Shown here: piece by piece, positions 6,345 to 12,672 of the stretch
Position numbering within the stretch: the stretch's first letter is position 1
Layout of the letters: each line of letters opens with the position of its first letter
Assembly: GCF_045105435.1 (NCBI RefSeq)
Contig: NZ_JBGCDL010000255.1
Coordinates: 1 to 14,071 of the forward strand
Length of the DNA stretch: 14,071 nt
Source of the DNA: Kordia sp045105435
GTDB lineage: Bacteria; Bacteroidota; Bacteroidia; Flavobacteriales; Flavobacteriaceae
Direction of reading: 5' to 3'
Made by a program: the position numbers and the translations under genes
Notes under the pieces: generated by a model
Told to the model about the DNA's origin: nothing
What the model saw: only the letters and a program-made list of their open reading frames with translations
Database searches by the model: none

Positions 6345-7579
6345 TTTTTATTCTCAAAAAAGAAAAATCCCAACTGCACAAGCAATAACAAAACCATTGC
6401 AATGATTTGAACATGTACAACTTGTGCTAAACTTTCGTGAAAGAAAATAACCAATACAACTTGAAGCATTCCGAAGATTCCAGAAAGTACCACAGGAATG
6501 TATTTGTCTAACGATAAATAGTAATATGCGAAGATATTGGAGATAGCGAAAATTCCTGTTGCCAACGCATATTTCCATAATAATGGTGTTATTGAAAGAT
6601 ACTTTTCACCAAATAAAACGTGTATAATTTGTTCTGGGAAAAGGACACAGCCCAAAATAATTGTAGCGGCAATTCCGCCAATATAACTTACATATTTTAG
6701 TAAAATAGGAACGGTATCTTTCCCTTCTTTTTGCAACTTTACAACTGTTGGCAATAACAACATCACAAACATCCAAGCAACGAAATACACCACACGACCA
6801 ATTAATGCTAACGAAGCGTATAAACCTGCATCGTACGATTCAAAATAATGTTTTACCAATAAAATATCACTGTTGTTAATAATGATTTGTGTCAGTTCAT
6901 AAAAAGCAGTGATGATAAAAAAGTTACGCACTAATTTGCTTTGTGTCTTGTTGAGAACATTCACTGGTTGAAATGAAATGTTCCTGAATTTAAAAGGAAT
7001 CAATCCGCAGAAAAAAGAAGCAATAATTCCGAAAGAAACTAATAAAGCAGGATCAATTTGAAGAACATATAAAAGCGCTAATGTAATTCCTAATCGGCTC
7101 AACATTTCTGCCTGATAAGTTACTGAAAGTGCTATTAATTGTTGCTTTCCTTGAAAAATTCCTCTGTTCACACTCATGATGAAATAGAGTGGAATTCCCA
7201 ATCCGAAAACGACAAACATATTGGAGGATGAGGTTTTAAAAAAGACTTGCAATTCCGTTGAAAACAACACAATTAAAAACCCTAAAAACAGTCCAGTAAT
7301 CACAGATTTCTTGTACATATTAGAAGCAAAAGCATTGAAAATACGTGCTTCAAACAATACCGAAAATTTAGCTGTCACCAATTGAAACGTCATCGCAACA
7401 AACGATAATACCAATAAAAAAGTAACCAATACGGCAGCATCTGCAAACTTTTCAGGTCCTAAAAATCGACCCAATAGTAAATTGTAGACATAATTTCCAC
7501 CATTCACCAAAATGCCACTGAGCATAAAAATATGTGCTGTAGTAAGGTTACTTTTTAATTTTCTTGCGATTGCGATCAT
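6326..7579 (-). CDS. Polysaccharide biosynthesis / flippase-like membrane protein (Wzx/MOP superfamily)
   Basis: A 417-aa integral membrane protein with roughly 10-12 hydrophobic segments along its whole length, including regions near residues 18-40, 45-70, 95-115, 120-140, 160-190, 215-235, 255-280, 295-315, 330-350 and 365-410. The early GGNYVYNLLLGRFLGPEKFADAAVL is typical of Wzx/RfbX-type oligosaccharide flippases: loop, short helix, then GRxLGPxxF. The predicted role is moving lipid-linked glycan units across the inner membrane, or another export role within the MOP superfamily. The start is ATG 7579. A five-copy heptamer repeat sits 12 nt upstream. The last residues (GLLRF) come from an intergenic repeat copy. 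It lies downstream of the STAS gene on the same strand (116-nt gap), so the two may be cotranscribed. The exact substrate is unknown. Confidence 0.84.
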   Translation of the reverse strand: MIAIARKLKSNLTTAHIFMLSGILVNGGNYVYNLLLGRFLGPEKFADAAVLVTFLLVLSFVAMTFQLVTAKFSVLFEARIFNAFASNMYKKSVITGLFLGFLIVLFSTELQVFFKTSSSNMFVVFGLGIPLYFIMSVNRGIFQGKQQLIALSVTYQAEMLSRLGITLALLYVLQIDPALLVSFGIIASFFCGLIPFKFRNISFQPVNVLNKTQSKLVRNFFIITAFYELTQIIINNSDILLVKHYFESYDAGLYASLALIGRVVYFVAWMFVMLLLPTVVKLQKEGKDTVPILLKYVSYIGGIAATIILGCVLFPEQIIHVLFGEKYLSITPLLWKYALATGIFAISNIFAYYYLSLDKYIPVVLSGIFGMLQVVLVIFFHESLAQVVHVQIIAMVLLLLVQLGFFFFENKNGLLRF

Positions 7580-7591
7580 GTTGTTATTTTT

Positions 7592-7626
7592 GAATACTGA
7601 ATACTGAATACTGAATACTGAATACT
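7592..7626. repeat. Heptamer tandem repeat, 5 x GAATACT, in front of the flippase gene
   Basis: Five perfect copies of GAATACT (minus strand AGTATTC) run from 7592 to 7626 and end 12 nt before the flippase ATG. They occupy the -13 to -47 region, where promoter or initiation signals would sit. A unit of seven bases does not change a reading frame here but would change spacing in steps when copy number slips. Confidence 0.92.
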
Positions 7627-7695
7627 GTGAAACTCTGATATTAGAATTTAGTTTGAAGGTTATCTCAATACTAACATCTCATTTCTCACTACTAC

Positions 7696-7974
7696 TTAAG
7701 CTACTTGCGAACAATTAAAATCTTGATAAATATCTTTACAGCCATTTCCGATTACTGAAAACATTTTATGATTTCTGAGCGCGATTGCCGTTACAGTTTT
7801 AATTCCTTCCAAGCCATCGTGATCAATTTCAGTTACACCATCAATATTTACAACTACATTTTCATGTTGTTCAATAATGTGCTCAAAGTGAATAATAAAT
7901 GATCTTGTAGTTGCCGAATTTAATTGTCCGTTTACTGAATAAGTTCCATTTTGTTGTGTGATTTGTAAAGCCAT
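7696..7974 (-). CDS. Small single-domain STAS protein (anti-sigma-factor-antagonist fold)
   Basis: A 92-aa protein made of one STAS-like domain: strands ALQITQQNGTYSVNGQL, helix TTRSFIIHFEHIIEQ, strand NVVVNIDGV, the switch loop TEIDHDGLEGI (48-58), then a helix and the strand MFSVIGNG. STAS proteins such as SpoIIAA or SypA are partner-switch regulators controlled by phosphorylation of a Ser in a D-S-S-G loop. Here the loop reads D51-H52-D53-G54, so the phospho-acceptor position is Asp. The start is ATG 7974; the frame is open upstream to 8124 but that part overlaps the divergent promoter region. The gene is divergent from the TPR/YaiO gene and upstream of the flippase, suggesting a regulatory or scaffold role in envelope glycan production. 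No kinase or phosphatase partner is in the window. Confidence 0.72.
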   Translation of the reverse strand: MALQITQQNGTYSVNGQLNSATTRSFIIHFEHIIEQHENVVVNIDGVTEIDHDGLEGIKTVTAIALRNHKMFSVIGNGCKDIYQDFNCSQVA

Positions 7975-8116
7975 TTTTTTAAGTTTTTGTGGGTTTGTAT
8001 GCAGCAAATATCTTCGAAATGCTACCAAAAAAGCTTCATTGTCGGTGAGATTCAATTTTGTTGCGATGAATGAAGCGTCGTTGATGCTTACCTTACAATT
8101 GTCTAAAATCAAGATT

Positions 8117-10186
8117 ATGAACACAAAATATATACTACTTTTTTCGTTCCTATTTATAGGTGTTTTTTGCTTCTCTCAGAATATGAAAGAAGGTTTTTCA
8201 TATTTAGAAACAGGAAAGTATCAAAAAGCAGAAATATTCTTTAAAACTGTTTTGCAAGACTATCCAACAAATAAAACCGCACGTTTGTGTTATGGTCGCG
8301 CAGTTGGACTGAATGGCAAATCTGCGGAAGCGAAAACAATCTTTACTGATTTAGTGAAAGACTATCCAAACGATTTTGAAGTGAAGTTGAATTACGGTGA
8401 ATCCTTATTATGGAACCAAGAGTTCAATCTCGCGAAAGCGTATTACCAAAAATTAGTAACGGAAAATGCCAAGAGTTTTCCAGCCTTATTGGGTTTTGCA
8501 AATACCTTATCGAATTTAAAGGAATATGATGAAGCATTAACGTATGTGAATAAAGCCTTGGAAGTTTCTTCAGGAAATCCGAATGCGTTGACGTCAAAAA
8601 AGTATATCTATTTAGGTCATGCCTACAAAAAACAGCAAGCGCAACAATATGCTGAAGCAGAAACTTTATTAAAAGAATGTCTGTCGCTTTTCGCGAATGA
8701 TACAGATGCGTTGTCAAATTTGGCAAACTTGTATTTGATTAAGGGTGAATTTGAAAACGCAGAAACAACTTATAAAACGATGTTTGAAAATGCAGAAAAC
8801 GATACAACTTCAATTTCGGCGTTGAACGGTTTGGCGTTGGTACATCATTTAAAAGGTAAGGAGAAAAAAGCTTTGCAGACGAGCAAAACTGCTTTTGATC
8901 GTTTGAATGATTCCTTAGAAACTTCCATAAAACAACGAACTACGGAACGTTATATTCAGGCATTAATTTGGAATAAAAAGTATGGAAAAGCTGAAAAATT
9001 GATTGATGAAATCATTAAAAAACAACTAAACGAAAACTGGATTTTAGCCTTACGCGCAACCTTAAACGTGTACAAAAGTAACTTTAAAAAGAGCTTGGCT
9101 GATTATGATCAGATTTTAGTAAACGATTCTACTTCGTTTGATGGAAACTTAGGAAAAGCCAATGTATTAAAAGCTTTAGGGCGTTATAACGAAGCGCACG
9201 CTGCCGCAGAAAAGACGCTGAAATTTTATGACAACCAGAAAGATGCTACAAACTTCATTAAAGAATTGGACACGAAGTTTACGCCTTTTTATGATGGAAA
9301 AGCCTCGTATACATTTGATAATGGTGATAACGAAGCGTTTTCGGTGCAAAATACGGTTGAAGTTCCGTTTTCGACACGTTTGAAACTACTCGGAAACTAT
9401 AATTACCGAACTACAAATAATACGGTAACCAACAACAAAGCGACTTCGCATGCACTTTCGGCAGGTTTGGAATATCAATTGTTGCCAAATATGACGTTTA
9501 AAGGAACAGTTGGACTTACATCAGCAAAAGCAGAAACAAACGATTTTACACAGTTGCTAGCAGATGTGTCATTGAACATAAAACCATTCAAATTACAAAC
9601 TTTAGATATTGGATATAAACGCGAAATTCAGAGTTTCAATGCCGATTTACTTGATCGCGAGATTGTGCAAAATAACTTCTACGCAAATTACAATGTGAGT
9701 ACGAATTTTAATCTCGGTTGGTTTACGCAATACTATTATACATCGCAAAATGATGACAATTCCAGACATTTACTGTTTACGTCTTTGTACTATAATCTTT
9801 TGAGCAAACCGTCTTTAAAAGTTGGTGTAAACTATCAGTACATTACGTTTGAAAATCAGGTTCCTAGTATTTACTTCAGTCCTTCAAAATTCAACGCAGG
9901 AGAAGTATTTTTAAACTTAATTAAAGATGAAAACATTACAAAACCAAACGAATGGTTTTACGAACTTACAGCTGCCACAGGTTTACAATATATTGAAGAT
10001 AACGAAAGTCAGAGCACCTATCGTTTTCAAGGGAAATTGGGTTATAAATTCTCTGATCGTTGTTTGGTAAATATCTTTGGAACGCGTAGTAATATTGCAT
10101 CTGCAACTGCTGCCGGGTTTACGTTTACGGAAGTTGGCGTGAGAGTGAAGTGGGTTTTTGGGGAAAGTGTTGGGTTTAAGAGATAA
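8117..10186 (+). CDS. Secreted TPR-repeat protein with C-terminal YaiO-type outer-membrane beta-barrel
   Basis: A 689-aa protein. Residues 1-20 are a signal peptide (MNTKYILLFSFLFIGVFCFS, then QN). Residues 23-415 carry serial TPR-like helical repeats with recurring pattern elements such as ETGKYQKAEIFFKTVLQDYP, KEYDEALTYVNKALEV and GEFENAETTYKTMF. From about 425 onward, alternating polar/aromatic strands (for example LLGNYNYRTT, LSAGLEYQLLP, FNLGWFTQYYYTSQ, LKVGVNYQYITF) and the final GVRVKWVFGE fit a YaiO-family outer-membrane barrel. A TPR superhelix joined to a barrel is the layout of PgaA-, BcsC- and PelB-type polysaccharide exporters, so export or modification of a glycan across the outer membrane is a reasonable inference. 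The start ATG 8117 is chosen for the signal peptide; the upstream extension is noncoding. It is divergent from the STAS gene and convergent with the R-M operon, 2 nt away. Confidence 0.86.
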   Translation: MNTKYILLFSFLFIGVFCFSQNMKEGFSYLETGKYQKAEIFFKTVLQDYPTNKTARLCYGRAVGLNGKSAEAKTIFTDLVKDYPNDFEVKLNYGESLLWNQEFNLAKAYYQKLVTENAKSFPALLGFANTLSNLKEYDEALTYVNKALEVSSGNPNALTSKKYIYLGHAYKKQQAQQYAEAETLLKECLSLFANDTDALSNLANLYLIKGEFENAETTYKTMFENAENDTTSISALNGLALVHHLKGKEKKALQTSKTAFDRLNDSLETSIKQRTTERYIQALIWNKKYGKAEKLIDEIIKKQLNENWILALRATLNVYKSNFKKSLADYDQILVNDSTSFDGNLGKANVLKALGRYNEAHAAAEKTLKFYDNQKDATNFIKELDTKFTPFYDGKASYTFDNGDNEAFSVQNTVEVPFSTRLKLLGNYNYRTTNNTVTNNKATSHALSAGLEYQLLPNMTFKGTVGLTSAKAETNDFTQLLADVSLNIKPFKLQTLDIGYKREIQSFNADLLDREIVQNNFYANYNVSTNFNLGWFTQYYYTSQNDDNSRHLLFTSLYYNLLSKPSLKVGVNYQYITFENQVPSIYFSPSKFNAGEVFLNLIKDENITKPNEWFYELTAATGLQYIEDNESQSTYRFQGKLGYKFSDRCLVNIFGTRSNIASATAAGFTFTEVGVRVKWVFGESVGFKR

Positions 10187-10188
10187 AA

Positions 10189-11151
10189 CTAACTACTAAT
10201 AAAAATATGATTTGTAAATAACGTATGTGGAGCGCTTACGAGATTTATATCAAATTTTAATGATGGTTCAACTCTAGAACTAGCATTGTGAATCCTAAAA
10301 GAAATTTGCCATCCTTCATTCAAGGAAACCAATAAAGTAGTCTTAGAATCTTTTTGATATACGATTTCTATTAAGCGAGTAGGAAGTTTTAATTTCGGAA
10401 TTTTCGCTTTTGGCTTCACATTTTTAAATGGTAAGTTTAAAGTTCCATGTAAATTGTAAACTTGAATTTCTACCTTCTTTTGTCCTTTAATAACTTTATA
10501 AAAATCTTTATTTCCAACTAAATACTGAACTAGGTTTTCAGCTACAATATTTGGATTTTCTTTATCAAGGCGTATTAATTCTTTTCTAAAAGCATCTAAA
10601 ATAGGAACATATACGACATCATGCATGTTTTCAATAGAAGTCCACTTCGTCGATTTATCTTTTGTTCTTAACTCAGTTAACATATCAAATATTGGCTGAG
10701 TTTCTTTAAAATAATTGGTTGAACAAGAAATATTCAACCATTTTTTTCCAAAATCAATTTTTTGAGACAACCGAGAATGTTTAACAGCTCTGTGATTATT
10801 TTTAGCAGATATTCCTATTTCCCACTTTTGTGAAGAACGAATGATTAATACGTCTCTAACATCACCTGTTTGACCTGCTAGATCGCTTGCTAATTCAAGA
10901 ACCAAGATGTCTTCTTTATTAATGCTGTTTGATAATCGAGGTTCAATATCAATTAGAAAATTTATAGCTGCGCTAGCTGTAATTCGAAATATATTTCTTT
11001 CCGATTCCTCAAAATCTTCAAAATAGTTTTTTGCTATTTCATGCGGACTATTTTCTAAAATAGAAACGTTTGTTAATGGTTTTAAACGATCGTAAAATTC
11101 TAAAAGTAGGGCGTATTCAAATGCTTTTCCATTGATTGTTTGATTCGCCAT
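10189..11151 (-). CDS. HaeIII-family type II restriction endonuclease (predicted target GGCC)
   Basis: A 320-aa protein that I assign to the HaeIII restriction endonuclease family from the conserved core GQTGDVRDVLIIR (93-105), KWEIGISAKNNH (109-120) and AVKHSRLSQKIDFGKKW (122-138). Candidate catalytic residues of a PD-(D/E)xK-type nuclease are Asp97 or Asp100, Glu111 and Lys117; which of these act is inference. Length suits the family. The partner methyltransferase supports GGCC as target. The start is ATG 11151, three nt after the methyltransferase stop, so it is the last gene of the R-M operon and depends on upstream transcription. No own promoter is visible in the 3-nt gap. The reading frame is intact. 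It ends TAG 2 nt from the stop of the convergent TPR/barrel gene, with no terminator between. Confidence 0.86.
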   Translation of the reverse strand: MANQTINGKAFEYALLLEFYDRLKPLTNVSILENSPHEIAKNYFEDFEESERNIFRITASAAINFLIDIEPRLSNSINKEDILVLELASDLAGQTGDVRDVLIIRSSQKWEIGISAKNNHRAVKHSRLSQKIDFGKKWLNISCSTNYFKETQPIFDMLTELRTKDKSTKWTSIENMHDVVYVPILDAFRKELIRLDKENPNIVAENLVQYLVGNKDFYKVIKGQKKVEIQVYNLHGTLNLPFKNVKPKAKIPKLKLPTRLIEIVYQKDSKTTLLVSLNEGWQISFRIHNASSRVEPSLKFDINLVSAPHTLFTNHIFISS

Positions 11152-11154
11152 AAT

Positions 11155-12192
11155 TTATGAAGCTATAGTATGTAATTCTAAAACTTGTTTTTTTATTTTT
11201 TCAGCATTTTTTATTTGAAGCTTTATACTTGATGCAATGTGCTTTGCTAAATTAACAGGAACCGCGTTTCCAATCATTTTATAGCCTGCTGCGACTTTTT
11301 TATAATAGAAAACGAAATCATCTGGAAATGTTTGAATTCTTGCACATTCTCGTACACTTAATCGTCTATATAGATGTTCTTTTCCTGGAACAAAAATACG
11401 AGTATCTTGTTCTATGAGTTTCATTTTTGGGGCTTGAGGATGAATAGGAGCATGCCTTCCACCAGCTTGAATGGTAAAAGATTGCTGGTCCCAAGAACGC
11501 ACTCTATTTCTTGACATAAATATGCTAGAAAATCCACCGATCATATATTCGTGATTAGGAACTTTACAATTCTTACCGTTTGTATTGTTGAACTCTAATG
11601 CTGGTAAAACACCTTCTTTTAAATCTAAAATTGCAGTTTCAAGATCGATTTTTTGGAATGTTTCTGTTGGAAATTCATATTTGAAATCTAGATCTTTTCT
11701 GATGCCAACAAAAAACACTCTTTTCCTATCTTGTGGAACATTATAATCTGAAGCGTTTAGCATTTTAAAAGATAATTCATAACCAACTCCAGCATTTCGG
11801 AATAGTTCTTTAATTCCTTCCAAAGCTTCCGTATGTTTAGAAATAAGCATTCCACTTACATTTTCAGCTAAGAAAAACTTAGGTTGTTTTGCTTCTAAGA
11901 TTCTGATAAAATCATAAAACAACTGCCCTCTTTTATCTTTAATTCCTCTTGCTGCTCCAGCTTCACTCCAACTTTGACAAGGTGGACCACCAATTATTCC
12001 ATCGCAATCCGGTACTTCTTCAGCAGGAACATTAACTATACTTCTTTTATCTAAGATAGTTTCGGGATGATTTTTTTCATAAGTTTCCCAAATGTCTTTA
12101 TCATATTCATTTGCCCAAATGACATTAAACCCAGCTTTTTTAAATCCTAAATCTAAACCTCCTGCACCTGCAAAAAATGATACTATTTTCAT
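11155..12192 (-). CDS. C5-cytosine DNA methyltransferase, M.HaeIII-like (predicted GGCC)
   Basis: A 345-aa DNA cytosine-5 methyltransferase using S-adenosylmethionine, which protects host sites from the neighbouring endonuclease. All core motifs are visible: motif I FFAGAGGLDLGF (6-17), motif IV GGPPCQSW with catalytic Cys72, motif VI AENV (109-112), motif VIII QDRKRVFFVG (154-163), motif IX RECARIQTFPDDF (281-293) and motif X GNAVPVNLA (308-316). The target-recognition region NHEYMIGGFSSIFMSRNRVR (213-232) and the following IQAGGRHAPIHPQAP are strikingly like M.HaeIII as I remember it, including the Arg residues of SRNRVR that read GGCC there. The start ATG overlaps the stop of the regulator gene in ATGA, so translation is coupled. 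The frame is intact and looks functional. Confidence 0.95.
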   Translation of the reverse strand: MKIVSFFAGAGGLDLGFKKAGFNVIWANEYDKDIWETYEKNHPETILDKRSIVNVPAEEVPDCDGIIGGPPCQSWSEAGAARGIKDKRGQLFYDFIRILEAKQPKFFLAENVSGMLISKHTEALEGIKELFRNAGVGYELSFKMLNASDYNVPQDRKRVFFVGIRKDLDFKYEFPTETFQKIDLETAILDLKEGVLPALEFNNTNGKNCKVPNHEYMIGGFSSIFMSRNRVRSWDQQSFTIQAGGRHAPIHPQAPKMKLIEQDTRIFVPGKEHLYRRLSVRECARIQTFPDDFVFYYKKVAAGYKMIGNAVPVNLAKHIASSIKLQIKNAEKIKKQVLELHTIAS

Positions 12193-12518
12193 ATTGTCTT
12201 CTCTTTTTCTGATTTTTTATTAAGGTTTCTACGATATTCTGCTTTTTCCTCTGCAAGCTTTAAAAGTTGTTTAGAACAGTTTGTTTCGTAAATTTTCTTA
12301 GCAATTTGATCAGTTATATATTCGTTTTGTAGCTCTTTTAAGTTTAAGCTGAATATTTTGGCTAATTTGACAAGTCGTTTTTCATCAAAATCACGTTTTC
12401 CATTTTCAATCTTGCTCAAATTTGCAGAATCGAGATCTAATTTTGCAGCAAGTTGAGTTAAGGTAAATCCCTTTTCCGTTCGTAAAAATCGTATATATTC
12501 ACCAAAAGTGGCTTTCAT
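12189..12518 (-). CDS. XRE-family helix-turn-helix regulator of the R-M operon (controller-like)
   Basis: A 109-aa protein with a Cro/C1-type HTH: helix FGEYIRFLRTEKG, helix 2 TLTQLAAKLD (19-28), recognition helix SANLSKIENGKRD (31-43), then VKLAKIFSL. A charged, probably helical tail (residues 65-109) makes it longer than the roughly 80-aa classical C proteins. It sits first in an operon with the methyltransferase (4-nt overlap) and endonuclease, so autogenous control of the R-M genes is the likely role. The start is ATG 12518. An alternative TTG at 12530 would place the start inside the predicted operator and is rejected. The dyad at 12524-12540 directly upstream is a candidate binding site. 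Confidence 0.85.
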   Translation of the reverse strand: MKATFGEYIRFLRTEKGFTLTQLAAKLDLDSANLSKIENGKRDFDEKRLVKLAKIFSLNLKELQNEYITDQIAKKIYETNCSKQLLKLAEEKAEYRRNLNKKSEKEKTI

Positions 12519-12523
12519 TTGAC

Positions 12524-12540
12524 TTGTCAATTTTTGACAA
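12524..12540 (-). promoter_or_regulatory. Candidate operator for the XRE regulator: 17-bp dyad
   Basis: TTGTCAA (12524-12530) and TTGACAA (12534-12540) are perfect inverted repeats with a 3-nt spacer. An overlapping shorter dyad, TGAC-TT-GTCA (12520-12529), provides a third half-site. The dyad overlaps the end of the -7 box and the expected transcription start, and lies 5 nt from the ATG, so binding would block transcription. Controller-protein boxes with GAC/GTC half-sites are known in other R-M systems; assignment here is inference. Confidence 0.62.
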
Positions 12541-12568
12541 AAATATAGTATTTTAAATACTTTTCAAA
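12538..12568 (-). promoter_or_regulatory. Bacteroidota-type promoter of the R-M operon
   Basis: On the minus strand, TTTG (12568-12565) is followed by exactly 19 nt and then TATTTTTG (12545-12538). This matches the Bacteroidota sigma-A consensus TTTG-N19-TAnnTTTG at every fixed base. Transcription would start near 12531, giving a very short leader of about 13 nt before ATG 12518. Confidence 0.68.
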
Positions 12569-12572
12569 GTAT
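12547..12572. repeat. Two overlapping palindromes between and over the promoter elements
   Basis: AGTATTT-T-AAATACT (12547-12561) lies in the -33/-7 spacer. ATACTTT-TC-AAAGTAT (12557-12572) spans the -33 TTTG. Both have perfect 7-bp arms and share the ATACT end. They could be additional regulator sites, or simply AT-rich promoter sequence. Confidence 0.6.
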
Positions 12573-12672
12573 ATTTACTGCAAAGACAGGAAAACCAAAA
12601 AAGACAAAAAGAATACATCCTTTTGCCTTTTCCTAATCAACCAAAATAATTACTATAAAAAATCTACTTCTA

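Noticed and set aside
6118..6405. 95-codon plus-strand open frame
   Set aside because: It is built from the 103-nt and AT-rich repeats, has no recognisable domain, and overlaps the flippase 3' end antisense.
7975..8124. N-terminal extension of the STAS gene and a possible promoter GATATTTG
   Set aside because: The extension crosses the divergent start of the TPR gene and adds no domain. The GATATTTG box has one mismatch and no -33 element at the right distance.
12519..12530. TTG start at 12530 for the XRE regulator
   Set aside because: It would lie at the predicted transcription start within the dyad; ATG 12518 precedes the HTH domain with normal spacing.
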